Counted from the stretch's first letter, positions 1 through 7,560 are shown. The stretch: 18,464 bases of DNA from Oscillospiraceae bacterium (GCA_018265835.1 JABLYK010000041.1:1-18464), one strand, 5' to 3'. Made by a program: numbers and translations. Notes: generated by a model from the letters alone, not told the origin.

Positions 1-639
1 GAAGTTCTCCTGGGTGGCGTAGGTGCCGCCGAAGCCCTCGGTGGTGGCGCCGTAAGGCACGTAGTCCAGCAGGGACTGGCCGGTGGTACGGATAACGGCG
101 ATGATGTCGGCGCCCTGCTTGGCACCGGCCTTGGCCTGGATGATATCCTCGTAGATATTGCCGGTAGCCACGATGATATACAGGTACGGGCCTTCCTTAT
201 CGCCCCATTCCTTCAGGTAGGCGTTGCGCTTGCCAACGTTCTTGTTGATGCGCTCCACGGTGGCGTTCACCACGGGGGTGATGGCTGCGCGTATCTCCTC
301 GTCGGAGTGAGCGGGAACCTTGCTCAGATCCAACTCGCCGCTGCTGACAGCGTCCGCCACGCCCTGGGGATCCTTACCGGTCTCCACCATGGCGTTGCCG
401 ATGGCCCACGCGGTGCCGACGGGCAGCAGGGAGTTGGCCATCAGGTGATCCACGACCACGTTGGGCAGGGGGACATCCATGTCATTGACCCCATCAATAC
501 CCAGCAGACGGCAAACAGCGCGCTCCACCGTGACGGTGGTGTGCTGGTCAATAAAGTGCTGCACATCGTCCGCCACCTTGGCAGCGGAGGCACGCGCCTG
601 ATCGACCAGCTCAAAATTCAAGCCGAGTTTGCTTTCCAT
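1..639 (-). CDS. kamD: Lysine 5,6-aminomutase alpha subunit, N-terminal 213 residues (runs off window)
   Basis: This is the large subunit of the adenosylcobalamin- and PLP-dependent lysine 5,6-aminomutase, which turns L-beta-lysine into 3,5-diaminohexanoate, the second isomerisation of lysine fermentation. Translating the minus strand from ATG at 639 gives an uninterrupted frame to the window edge. It starts MESKLGLNFELVDQARASAA and contains YVPYGATTEGFGGTYATQE near the edge, a signature I recognise from KamD. The family is about 515 residues, so roughly 300 are missing here. A purine-rich AGAGAGAGG precedes the start. The gene begins 15 bp after kamA, so it is the fifth gene of the riboswitch-controlled operon. 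kamE, the B12-binding beta subunit, is expected just beyond the left edge but cannot be seen. Confidence 0.93.
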   Translation of the reverse strand, partial: MESKLGLNFELVDQARASAAKVADDVQHFIDQHTTVTVERAVCRLLGIDGVNDMDVPLPNVVVDHLMANSLLPVGTAWAIGNAMVETGKDPQGVADAVSSGELDLSKVPAHSDEEIRAAITPVVNATVERINKNVGKRNAYLKEWGDKEGPYLYIIVATGNIYEDIIQAKAGAKQGADIIAVIRTTGQSLLDYVPYGATTEGFGGTYATQENF

Positions 640-654
640 AGTTAAACCTCTCTC

Positions 655-1905
655 TTACTTCTTGACGTGGCGCTCGTTACGCAGCAGCTTGGTGGGCTCC
701 AGGTAGCGCTGCTTCGTGCCCTCGGCGACCCATGCCACGCCGGTCTTCTCCACCTTCCTCTTGCCGGTACAGACATCGCAGTGGCAATCCTGCACGTAGT
801 ATTCGGGCTGGGTATAGGAGGTGATGACGCCCTCGAAGTTGCGCAGGATGACCTTGCGGGGAGTCTCGGAGATCAGGTAGTTGGGCATGACAGGGGTCTT
901 GCCGCCGCCGCCGGGGGCGTCCACCACGAAGGTGGGGATGCAGTAGCCGGAGGTATGGCCGCGCAGGGCCTCCATGATCTCGATGCCCTTGGAAACGGGG
1001 GTACGGAAGTGGCTCAGACCCAGGGAAGGATCGCAGGCATAGATGTAATAGGGGCGGACACGCATCTTGACCAGACCGTGGACCAGCTCCATCATCACGT
1101 GAGAGCAATCGTTCACACCGGCCAGCAGCACGGACTGGTTGCCCAGGGGGATACCGGCGTCAGCCAGCATGGCGCAGGCCTTGGCGGCTTCGGGAGTGAA
1201 CTCCTTGGGGGTGTTGAAGTGGGTGTTCAGCCACACGGGATGATACTTCTTCAGCATGGCGCACAGCTCGGGAGTGATACGCTGGGGGCACACAACGGGG
1301 GTGCGGGAGCCCAGACGGACGATCTCCACGTGGGGGATGGCGCGCACGCGCTTGATGATGTACTCCAGGACCTCATCGGAGACCATCAGGGAGTCACCGC
1401 CGGACAGCAGGACGTCGCGGACCTCGGGATGAGCGGCCACGTAGTCGATGCACTTGTCGATCTGCTGCATGGGCACTTCGCAGTCGTTCTGACCGGCGAA
1501 GCGGCGACGGGTGCAGTGACGGCAGTACATGGAACACTGGTCGGTGATCAGCAGCAGCACGCGGTCGGGATAGCGGTGAGTCAGGCCGGGGGTGGGAGAG
1601 TCGGTATCCTCGTGCAGAGGATCGGCGTCCTCGTAATCGGCATACTCCAGCTCCTCCGCGCGGGGGATCGCCATCTTACGGATGGGATCGAACGGATCGT
1701 TCAGATCGATCAGGGACAGATAGTAGGGGGTAACAGCCATGCGCAGCTTGCCCAGCGTCTTGCGGACACCCTCCTCCTCATCGGGGGTCAGGGTCATATA
1801 CTTCTTCAGGTCCTCAACCGTCTCAGCGCGGTTGGCGACCTGCCAATGCCAGTCGTTCCACAGATTCTCGGGAACATCGGCGAACAAACCGTTGCGAGTC
1901 TTCAT
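655..1905 (-). CDS. kamA: L-lysine 2,3-aminomutase (radical SAM, PLP)
   Basis: The enzyme converts L-lysine to L-beta-lysine, the entry step of the fermentation. The protein has 416 residues, the same length as the Clostridium subterminale SB4 enzyme as I remember it. The radical SAM motif CSMYCRHC places cluster ligands at Cys124, Cys128 and Cys131. The PLP lysine is Lys336 in PGGGGK. Asp292 and Asp329 match the two aspartates that hold the substrate epsilon-ammonium group in the SB4 structure (293 and 330), and Arg133 matches the carboxylate-binding arginine, all shifted by one. The start ATG at 1905 has GAAGGAG eight bases upstream. It lies 92 bp after kdd, with a GC-rich stem-loop in the gap, and 15 bp before kamD. 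All catalytic residues appear intact. Confidence 0.97.
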   Translation of the reverse strand: MKTRNGLFADVPENLWNDWHWQVANRAETVEDLKKYMTLTPDEEEGVRKTLGKLRMAVTPYYLSLIDLNDPFDPIRKMAIPRAEELEYADYEDADPLHEDTDSPTPGLTHRYPDRVLLLITDQCSMYCRHCTRRRFAGQNDCEVPMQQIDKCIDYVAAHPEVRDVLLSGGDSLMVSDEVLEYIIKRVRAIPHVEIVRLGSRTPVVCPQRITPELCAMLKKYHPVWLNTHFNTPKEFTPEAAKACAMLADAGIPLGNQSVLLAGVNDCSHVMMELVHGLVKMRVRPYYIYACDPSLGLSHFRTPVSKGIEIMEALRGHTSGYCIPTFVVDAPGGGGKTPVMPNYLISETPRKVILRNFEGVITSYTQPEYYVQDCHCDVCTGKRKVEKTGVAWVAEGTKQRYLEPTKLLRNERHVKK

Positions 1906-1950
1906 AGTGTTTCTCCTTCACAAAATCATGTTGTTGAGGGGGGGTAGGTC

Positions 1951-1986
1951 AAAGGCTGGGAGGCCTCCTGGGCCCCCCAGCTTTTG
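1951..1986 (-). other. GC-rich intercistronic stem-loop between kdd and kamA
   Basis: On the minus strand AAAAGCTGGG pairs with CCCAGCCTTT around a GC-rich loop. The base is followed by CTTTGACC rather than a clean U run, so it is a poor intrinsic terminator. It may be an RNA-stability or processing element, or a partial terminator that lowers kamA-kamD expression relative to kal-kce-kdd. No function is proven. Confidence 0.4.
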
Positions 1987-1997
1987 AAGGAAGTCGT

Positions 1998-3050
1998 TTA
2001 GCAGTACTTCTCGTCGAACAGCTTGCGCAGCTTGGGGTTCTCACGCAGCACGTCCAGAGTGATCTGAGCGTGGTTCTTGGTGTAGCCATTGCCGATGATC
2101 ATGGTCACGTCCTTGCCGATACCCTCAGCGCCCAGAGCAGCCTTGGTGAAGGAGGTAGCCATGGAGAAGAAGTACACCATGCCGTCATCGCGGACGGGCA
2201 GAATGGCGGACATCTCGCAGGACTCAATGTTCACGCAGCAGATGGACAGATCGTACTCCTTACCATCGTTGACGGCCAGAGCAGCCTCCATGACCTCAAC
2301 AGGCTTGGTGCAGTCGGCCACGATCACGTCGGTATAAACGCCCAGCTCCAGCAGACCGGGGACCTGCTTGGGGTTGCGGACAACGCCCACGACCTTGCCC
2401 TTGGGGCCGACCTTCTTCATGGCTTCCCAGCCGCACAGCACGCCGGACTTGCCGTTGGCGCCCAGGATCAGGACGCTGTCGCCCTCGTGGGGCAGCTTGC
2501 GGGCCTGCGCGGGAGCGCCGGCCACGTCCAGAGCAGCCAGGGCCAGAGGCTCGGACATATCATCGGGCATCTTGCAGTACAGAGCGGACTCGAACAGGAT
2601 GGCCTTGCCGACGATGTCCACGCGGTCGATATCCTTGTGGATGGCCAGGATCTTCTCGATCTTCAGCGGGGTCATGGACAGGGACACCAGAGAGACAATC
2701 TTGTCGCCTTCCTTCAGGTCAAAGCCGGGCTTGTTCTTCAGGTCCTCGCCGACGTGAGCGACGACACCCTTGAACATACCGCCGGAACCGGTAACGGGGT
2801 TCTGCTGCTTGCCGCGCTCGGCCACGATGCCCATGATCATCTCGCCGATCTTCTTCTCGTCGCCGCCGCAGGCCTCGGAGATCTGGGTGAAGGAAGCGGA
2901 GTCGATGTTCAGGGAGGTGACGTCGCAGACGATCTCGTTGGAGTAAACCTTGGTCATGTCGTTGTCGATCTTCCAAGCAGCCTGGGTCAGAACGCCCTTG
3001 GGCTCGATAACGCGGTGGGTACCGTACTTGTTGCCTTTCAGTTCAGCCAT
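1998..3050 (-). CDS. kdd: L-erythro-3,5-diaminohexanoate dehydrogenase
   Basis: The NAD(P)-dependent enzyme oxidatively deaminates 3,5-diaminohexanoate to 5-amino-3-oxohexanoate (EC 1.4.1.11), the third step of the pathway. The protein has 350 residues with the MDR-like layout expected for Kdd. A GroES-like N-terminal half includes GDKIVSLVSLS near 115-125, and the Rossmann half carries the nucleotide-binding turn LILGANGKSG (residues 194-203) followed by GKVVGVVRN. The N-terminus MAELKGNKYGTHRVIEPKG is typical of the family. ATG at 3050 has a strong AGGAGG eight bases upstream. The gene is third in the operon, 48 bp after kce. No frame damage or unusual feature is seen. Confidence 0.95.
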   Translation of the reverse strand: MAELKGNKYGTHRVIEPKGVLTQAAWKIDNDMTKVYSNEIVCDVTSLNIDSASFTQISEACGGDEKKIGEMIMGIVAERGKQQNPVTGSGGMFKGVVAHVGEDLKNKPGFDLKEGDKIVSLVSLSMTPLKIEKILAIHKDIDRVDIVGKAILFESALYCKMPDDMSEPLALAALDVAGAPAQARKLPHEGDSVLILGANGKSGVLCGWEAMKKVGPKGKVVGVVRNPKQVPGLLELGVYTDVIVADCTKPVEVMEAALAVNDGKEYDLSICCVNIESCEMSAILPVRDDGMVYFFSMATSFTKAALGAEGIGKDVTMIIGNGYTKNHAQITLDVLRENPKLRKLFDEKYC

Positions 3051-3098
3051 GGTAATATCCTCCTAAGTTATGATATGTATGAGTTTTGAGTTTTTAAC

Positions 3099-3926
3099 TT
3101 ACTGCAGGGGCTTGAGGCTCAGGATCTCGCGGGCCTCGGCGGGGGTAGCGATCTCGCGGCCCAGCTCCTTGGCGATGCGGACGACCTTGGCCACCAGCTC
3201 GCCGTTGGACGCGGCCTTCTGGCCCTTGCCCAGATAGATGTTGTCCTCAAAGCCGACACGGACGTTGCCGCCCATGGCGATGGCCGCAGCGGCCATGGTC
3301 CACGCAGCACGGCCCACGCCGGACACGGTCCAGGTGGCGTCAGCGGGGATCTTGCTGGCGAAGAACGCCAGATTCTCCACGGTGGCAGGGGTGCAGCCGT
3401 GCACGCCCAGCACGAAGTTGAACTGCATGGGGTGGCCGGGGACCTCGCCCTTCTTGGCCATACCCAGAACGGTGTCAATGTGGCCCAGCTCGAAGCACTC
3501 GTACTCGGGCTTGATGCCGTTCTCGATCATGCGCTTGCCGAAGGCGCGCATGGTGGGCATGGTATTGTCGAAGATCTCATCACCGAAGTTGCAGGTGCCG
3601 CAGTCCAGAGTGGCCATCTCGGGGAACAGCTCGGTGGGCTGCAGACGCTCCTCGGGGCTCATGCCGGTGGCGCCGCCGGTGGAGGGGATCATGATGACGT
3701 CAGGCAGCTCCTTGCGGATAGCGTCCATGACGACCTTGAAGCGATCGCGGTTCTGGGTGGGGGTACCGTCGTCCTCGCGGACGTGGATGTGCAGGATGGC
3801 AGCGCCGGCCTCGTAGGCGGACTTGGCCTCGCGAACCATCTCCTCCACGGTGTAGGGCACAGCCTCGTTCTGGGCCTTGGTGACCTCGGCGCCGCAGATG
3901 GCGGCGGTAATAATGAGCTTCTCCAT
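3099..3926 (-). CDS. kce: 3-keto-5-aminohexanoate cleavage enzyme (BKACE/DUF849 family)
   Basis: A zinc-dependent beta-keto acid cleavage enzyme that condenses 5-amino-3-oxohexanoate with acetyl-CoA to give L-3-aminobutyryl-CoA and acetoacetate. The protein has 275 residues, the usual family length. The metal ligands are visible as HIH at His46 and His48, the same numbering as in the characterised Kce, and Glu227 in the RVGFEDN segment is the likely third ligand. STGG at 82-85 is the conserved substrate-binding turn of the BKACE fold. The start at 3926 is preceded by GGGAG, and the gene follows kal by 12 bp, so the two are very likely co-translated. Assignment of Kce over another BKACE activity rests on the gene neighbourhood. 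Confidence 0.96.
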   Translation of the reverse strand: MEKLIITAAICGAEVTKAQNEAVPYTVEEMVREAKSAYEAGAAILHIHVREDDGTPTQNRDRFKVVMDAIRKELPDVIMIPSTGGATGMSPEERLQPTELFPEMATLDCGTCNFGDEIFDNTMPTMRAFGKRMIENGIKPEYECFELGHIDTVLGMAKKGEVPGHPMQFNFVLGVHGCTPATVENLAFFASKIPADATWTVSGVGRAAWTMAAAAIAMGGNVRVGFEDNIYLGKGQKAASNGELVAKVVRIAKELGREIATPAEAREILSLKPLQ

Positions 3927-3938
3927 CGTTCCGCTCCC

Positions 3939-4340
3939 TTACTTCTCGATCTTGTTGCGCTGGCAGTCCTTGGGGGTGACGCAGGTGCCGTGGGCACGGC
4001 AGACCACCACGGGCTCAGCCAGAACGTCAGCAGCGGAAGCGCTGATGTCGGGGCGGGAGACGATGACCTTACGGGCCTCAAACTTCATGGTGCGGGAGGT
4101 GTTGCCGATCTTCTCGATCTCGCCGTAGGCCTCGATATAGTCGCCGGCGTACACGGGAGCCAGGAACTCCACGTTGTCGTAGGCACAGAACAGGCCCTCG
4201 TCGCCGTCGCACTTGATCAGCAGCTCCGTGGCGACATCGCCGAAAAGGTGGACCATGTGGGCGCCGTCCACCAGATTTCCGCCGTAATGAGCATCCTTGG
4301 CGCTCATACGCAGGCGAAGCATAGAAGTCATCTTTTCCAT
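3939..4340 (-). CDS. kal: 3-aminobutyryl-CoA ammonia-lyase (hotdog fold)
   Basis: The enzyme removes ammonia from L-3-aminobutyryl-CoA to give crotonyl-CoA (EC 4.3.1.14), which then enters butyrate formation. I choose ATG at 4340, giving 133 residues and starting MEKMTSMLRLRMSAKDAHYG, because AAGGAGG lies eight bases upstream. An in-frame upstream ATG at 4382 would place that ribosome-binding site inside the gene. The sequence has the single-domain hotdog layout of Kal: AKDAHYGGNLVDGAHMVHLF near the N-terminus, the central helix, then YAGDYIEAYGEIEKIGNTSR and a ketoacyl-CoA-like beta sheet. It is the first gene after the lysine riboswitch and terminator. The leader downstream of the terminator is about 80 nt and shows no second promoter I would trust. 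Confidence 0.94.
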   Translation of the reverse strand: MEKMTSMLRLRMSAKDAHYGGNLVDGAHMVHLFGDVATELLIKCDGDEGLFCAYDNVEFLAPVYAGDYIEAYGEIEKIGNTSRTMKFEARKVIVSRPDISASAADVLAEPVVVCRAHGTCVTPKDCQRNKIEK

Positions 4341-4420
4341 AAGTTTTTCCTCCTTCAGAATTTTGGACGTGCAATTTCGCAAACACCAGATCCGGCCGTT
4401 ACCGCTTCTTTTTGGGTATG

Positions 4421-4461
4421 AAAAAAAGCGCTATCGGTCAAGGTCATTGACCAATAGCGCT
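4421..4461 (-). terminator. Riboswitch-controlled intrinsic terminator (expression platform) before kal
   Basis: In the minus-strand transcript AGCGCTATTGGTCAA (4461-4447) pairs with TTGACCGATAGCGCT (4441-4427) over 15 bp with one U-G wobble and a 5-nt loop. Seven U residues follow directly. The plus-strand version would contain an A-C mismatch and lacks the U run, so the element works on the minus strand. The 5' arm contains the entire 3' strand of riboswitch stem P1 (4457-4450), so terminator and ligand-bound aptamer cannot form together. It also ends any transcript reading through from kamC. Confidence 0.92.
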
Positions 4462-4623
4462 CCATGTATGGACGTACATGACAGCAGCGCCGCTTACACC
4501 GCGCTGCCAAGCGACAGAACGCAGGCGGTCCTGTCACTTTCGGCGGAAAACTCCTTCCTGCAACGCTACACAGGTGCCTGTCCCCACACGCTGCAGTACC
4601 CCGTTTCCCGCGCCTCTATTGAC
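4450..4623 (-). promoter_or_regulatory. Lysine riboswitch (L-box) aptamer, probable ON switch
   Basis: The minus-strand leader matches the lysine aptamer in sequence and order. It has ATAGAGGCGCG (4619-4609), GGAAGGAG (4558-4551), GCCGAAAG (4544-4537), a P4 stem GTGACAG/CTGTCGC (4537-4531 with 4517-4511), the GCTGCTGTCAT closing segment, and P5 with perfect CATGTA/TACATG arms (4480-4463) followed by GGAG. P1 forms between GTCAATAG (4623-4616) and CTATTGGT (4457-4450), eight pairs including wobbles. The length of 174 nt is typical. Lysine binding stabilises P1, whose 3' strand is also the core of the terminator 5' arm, so the predicted outcome is antitermination with lysine. This is the reverse of the lysC-type OFF switch. 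The aptamer call is firm; the switching direction is inferred from the base pairing. Confidence 0.93.
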
Positions 4624-4649
4624 TGATATCTATGAAATTTTACTCTTAA

Positions 4650-4677
4650 ATTATAGCGCTTTTGGGGCATTTGTCAA
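4650..4677 (-). promoter_or_regulatory. Sigma-A promoter of the kal-kce-kdd-kamA-kamD operon
   Basis: On the minus strand the -35 box is TTGACA (4677-4672) and the -10 box is TATAAT (4655-4650), both exact consensus, with a 16-bp spacer. Transcription should start near 4643, about 20 nt before riboswitch stem P1. A promoter this strong in front of a terminator-type riboswitch suggests expression is set mainly by the RNA switch. Confidence 0.9.
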
Positions 4678-4703
4678 GATAGTTCGTGACAGATTTGACA
4701 ATA

Positions 4704-4765
4704 ATATTTTTGCACGGTGCAAAAATTTCTCTGTTTTTCCTCTTGAATTTTTCGCGCAGCGAAAA
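4704..4765. repeat. Two short AT-rich inverted repeats after kamC
   Basis: TTTTTGCA/TGCAAAAA (4707-4714 with 4718-4725) and TTTTCGC/GCGAAAA (4749-4755 with 4759-4765) both form small hairpins between the kamC stop and the operon promoter. Neither is followed by a proper U run on either strand. They could be weak kamC 3' ends or a protein-binding site upstream of the -35 box. No function is claimed. Confidence 0.4.
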
Positions 4766-6226
4766 TCAGTAGGATTCCTCCACCATTTTCAGGATTTCCG
4801 GCTTCAAAGACAGCATTCTGCAGATATTCAGGGCGTCCCGCGGGCAGTCGGACCGGCCCTCCACGCGGTAGAGACCGTAGTTCATGTGGCGGGCAATGAC
4901 GGCCACGCCGTCCTCGTCGGTGACGGACAGCTCGCGGCGGATCTTCTCGGTATCCACATCGCGCAGGCCGATGATCTGGTAGTGCAGGCGGGCGTACTCC
5001 GCCACCTTGTCGTAGTGGGTGGTCAGCAGAGAAATGGCGTTGACGCCGTTGAGATAACGGGTGACGGCCTGCACGATGACGGCGCCCTCGTCGGGGTTGG
5101 TGCCTCGGGCGAACTCGTCCAGCAGGAACAGGGAGTAGCCCTTCTCCACCTCTGTCAGCGCCTTCTGGAACTGGACGATCTCGGAGCCGAAGCCGCTGAG
5201 TCCCGACTGGATGGACTGGAGATCGTCAAAGAGCATTTTCACGCTGTGAAACAGCGGCATGCGGGCCTTCTTTGCGCAGACCAGGAAGCCCGCCTGAAGC
5301 AGCAGGGCGTTGAGGGCCACGGTCTTCATGGCCACGGACTTGCCGCCCATGTTGGCGCCGGTGATGACGGTAGCCCCCTGCTCCAGACGGATGGAGACGG
5401 GCACGAAGCTGCGGCCCTGCTCCGACAGCAGGTCGCAGATCTCGGGATTGATCATGTCGGTGAGCTCCAGCTCCGTCTCCGTCAGCTCGGGGCGGATGCC
5501 GCCGTAGCGCACGGCGAACAGAGCCTTCTGGATGATGAAGTCCAGCCGGCCGGAGGTCTCCGCGTCCGCCAGCAGGTCGTCCACCATGGGGGCCAGCGCC
5601 GCGCCCATGGCCCTGCGGACGTGCATTTCCTCGGCGTCCTCCTCGGCGCACAGACGGGTGCGCTTCAGGCGCAGGTCGTCCTTCTCCGCATCGGTCTGGG
5701 CGTGGAACAGACGCTCCTCCACGTCCTTCTTGGCCTGCCGCACCTCCTTGAGTTTGGCGGTGGCGCTGTCGGGGATGTAGAAGCCGCGGCTGCCGGTGCC
5801 GTCGGGGTCCAGGATGGCCAGCGCAGGCTTGGGGTCGTGGAGGGCGATGCCCTCAAAATGAGTAACGGCGTCGATCTCCGCCAACAGCGGCCGCAGGCCG
5901 TCCAGACGCTGGAGGTAGCCCTTGATCTCGAACAGCTCCACGTGGTCCGGCGTCTCTCCCTCCGCGCAGCGGCGCAGGGATGTGCGGATGTCCTTCATCT
6001 GGCACAGACCGGTCATCAGTTTGGTGTACTGGTCCTTCAGCCGGTCCGCCGCCGCCGCGGCCCGCTCTACATTATATAACTCCGTCTCCAGCTCAGCCCG
6101 CTCCTCCGGCATATAGAACCGCAGGCGGCGGATCTTCTCCTGCCCGAAGGGGGAGCAGCCGTGCAGGGACTCCAGAACGTATTGCAGGCCGATCTTTACG
6201 CGTTCCTCAAATCGGATCTCGATCAT
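4766..6226 (-). CDS. kamC: MutS-related ATPase, lysine 5,6-aminomutase reactivase subunit KamC
   Basis: The protein has 486 residues with the MutS core and ATPase (domain V) but no mismatch-recognition domain I. Walker A is GANMGGKS (290-297), Walker B is LFLLDE (366-371) with EFARGTNPDEG following, and the H-loop region is LLTTHYD around His404. Residues about 155-215 are highly charged and helical, like a MutS lever or clamp. In lysine-fermenting clusters this family is annotated as the ATPase of the reactivase that rescues inactivated B12-dependent lysine 5,6-aminomutase. That role is known from annotation and context and is not visible in the sequence. The start overlaps the kamB stop by 4 bp (ATGA), so translation is coupled. 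A general DNA repair role is less likely, given the fixed partnership with kamB beside kamA and kamD. Confidence 0.9.
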   Translation of the reverse strand: MIEIRFEERVKIGLQYVLESLHGCSPFGQEKIRRLRFYMPEERAELETELYNVERAAAAADRLKDQYTKLMTGLCQMKDIRTSLRRCAEGETPDHVELFEIKGYLQRLDGLRPLLAEIDAVTHFEGIALHDPKPALAILDPDGTGSRGFYIPDSATAKLKEVRQAKKDVEERLFHAQTDAEKDDLRLKRTRLCAEEDAEEMHVRRAMGAALAPMVDDLLADAETSGRLDFIIQKALFAVRYGGIRPELTETELELTDMINPEICDLLSEQGRSFVPVSIRLEQGATVITGANMGGKSVAMKTVALNALLLQAGFLVCAKKARMPLFHSVKMLFDDLQSIQSGLSGFGSEIVQFQKALTEVEKGYSLFLLDEFARGTNPDEGAVIVQAVTRYLNGVNAISLLTTHYDKVAEYARLHYQIIGLRDVDTEKIRRELSVTDEDGVAVIARHMNYGLYRVEGRSDCPRDALNICRMLSLKPEILKMVEESY

Positions 6227-7164
6227 GCCAATTCCTCCTTTACATTGATGACGGGAACGTCTACCGCCTCCCGCATGCGGTGCAGAAAATCGTCCTTATC
6301 GAACTTCCAGCCATAGGCCGACACGGGGTTCACCGTGATACACAGGGTGCGGGCAGCCTCCTCCGTCTCCAGCGCCACCTGACGGGACGCCAGCTTGTCC
6401 AGCGTGTCGGCGGTGAGCAGCACCTTGCTGGGGTCTTTCACCACCAGGCGGCAGTTCCGCAGCACGCCGGAGCGCAGCAGCGGCAGCACCATGGTGTCCG
6501 TCAGTGCGCCGGTGATCAGCGCCGCGCCGTGCTCCTTAACGCAGGCCTCCAGCCCATCGGACGCCTCCGGCGGCAGTTCCGCTGCCTTAGGCAGGTTCAT
6601 CAGCCGGTAGATGTGAACGGTGTCGGCGATGACCTTTTCCATGCTCATGTGGTAGCTGGCGCCGGTGCAGAGGATGACGCCCTCCGCCACGGACCGTGCG
6701 CCCAGACTCTTGCGGCCCAAAGCGCCGTCGATGATGGAGCGGTCGGCTCCCAGCTCAAAAAATGCCTGGGATACGGACTTGAGCTGGGTGGTGATGGACG
6801 GCCCCGCCAGCTGCACATGTCCGGCACTGCGGGCCCGCAGGATCACCACCTCCCCCAGCGGAGTGGGGATGCCGGTGGTCATCAGGATCTCCTTGGTCAC
6901 GTCACCCAGCCGCAGCATATCCTTGGCTGTGGCGATCAGCGTGCCCTCCTTCACGAAGATGCCGGGCTTTTCCGTGCCGGTGACGATGTCGGTGGACTCG
7001 CCGTCGCGGCCGATGGAGGTCAGGCCCAGTGTGCCGTGCAGGTGGCCGCCGGACAGCATCCAGTTGAGCATGGTGGTCTTGCCCGCGTTCTTGCACATGC
7101 CCACGATGGACATGGTCTTTGTCTCATTGAGCCGGCGGAGCAGCTCGTCGTGCATGTCGTACAC
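6223..7164 (-). CDS. kamB: Lysine 5,6-aminomutase reactivase subunit KamB (P-loop protein)
   Basis: The protein has 313 residues and an N-terminal P-loop, GMCKNAGKTT (residues 22-31), followed by a Gly-, Asp- and Thr-rich segment (GLTSIGRDGES) resembling a switch region. It also contains IIDGALGRKSLGARS around 138-152, typical of KamB-like proteins. It pairs with KamC in lysine clusters and is thought to help exchange damaged cobalamin on the aminomutase; this role comes from family knowledge and context. The start is uncertain: GTG at 7164 follows AAGGAAAGGGC closely, while an in-frame ATG at 7155 has a longer spacing. Both give the same protein apart from three residues. The gene overlaps kamC by 4 bp and has its own promoter upstream. 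Confidence 0.88.
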   Translation of the reverse strand: MYDMHDELLRRLNETKTMSIVGMCKNAGKTTMLNWMLSGGHLHGTLGLTSIGRDGESTDIVTGTEKPGIFVKEGTLIATAKDMLRLGDVTKEILMTTGIPTPLGEVVILRARSAGHVQLAGPSITTQLKSVSQAFFELGADRSIIDGALGRKSLGARSVAEGVILCTGASYHMSMEKVIADTVHIYRLMNLPKAAELPPEASDGLEACVKEHGAALITGALTDTMVLPLLRSGVLRNCRLVVKDPSKVLLTADTLDKLASRQVALETEEAARTLCITVNPVSAYGWKFDKDDFLHRMREAVDVPVINVKEELA

Positions 7165-7190
7165 GCCCTTTCCTTGTTATTCGATTTATC

Positions 7191-7199
7191 ATCATAGCA
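7191..7199 (-). promoter_or_regulatory. Possible extended -10 promoter for kamB-kamC
   Basis: On the minus strand TGC-TATGAT (7199-7191) is an extended -10 element, with start of transcription expected near 7184 and a short leader to kamB. The upstream -35 region (TTTCTT at 17 bp) is weak, which is tolerated by extended -10 promoters. No riboswitch lies between this site and kamB, so reactivase expression would not depend on the lysine switch. Confidence 0.5.
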
Positions 7200-7337
7200 T
7201 ATCGTTCCGGAAAAAGAAAGGGGTGAAACGTTTTTTCTCCCCTCTCCCCTGTTCCCCTGAAGCACACGCAAGAGTGACCGGGACACCTGAGCTCTCGCCG
7301 AAAACCATGTACGCCGATACCTTGGGAGAAAAAAGCC

Positions 7338-7560
7338 CAGTCGTGTATCGAGCAGCCGGAGAACACGCGGGTTCAGCTCGAAAGCGCAAAGGCTGAGGTA
7401 CAGAAGCCATTCCCCCAGGAGGAAGAGCTTGCGGCGAAAACGGCCCGTCTGAACGAGCTGAACGCCCTGCCAAACCCGGATAAGAAGGAAAAATGAGATC
7501 GTGGACGGTGAGCGAGGCGAGGCAGCGCCGCAGAAATCATCCGCAGACAGAGAACGCTAA
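7338..7560 (+). pseudogene. C-terminal fragment of a conjugative-element helicase/methylase-type protein, frameshifted
   Basis: The frame from 7338 reads QSCIEQPENTRVQLESAKAE, then VQKPFPQEEELAAKTARLNE and LNALPNPDKKEK, a coiled-coil-like tail. I recognise it as the end of the very large SNF2-helicase/DNA-methylase proteins of clostridial integrative conjugative elements. It hits TGA at 7494, but skipping one base in the A run at about 7489-7493 restores KENEIVDGERGEAAPQKSSA followed by DRER and TAA at 7558, which is the usual family ending. So this is the last roughly 75 codons of a gene of over 2,000 residues, with a 1-bp slip. It has no start or ribosome-binding site and is not functional. 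The family name is from memory; the frameshift is inferred from coding continuity. Confidence 0.62.

Noticed and set aside
667..1947. Long plus-strand open frame opposite kamA, and similar ones opposite kdd, kce and kamC
   Set aside because: They are antisense shadows of GC-rich genes, with low-complexity Gly/His/Leu/Val composition and no ribosome-binding sites.
4341..4382. Upstream ATG at 4382 as the kal start
   Set aside because: It would bury the strong AAGGAGG inside the gene and adds residues not expected in the family. ATG 4340 is well placed.
4421..4645. T-box leader as the explanation of the structured leader with terminator
   Set aside because: No TGGNACCGCG T-box sequence is present, while all the main lysine aptamer motifs occur in the right order.
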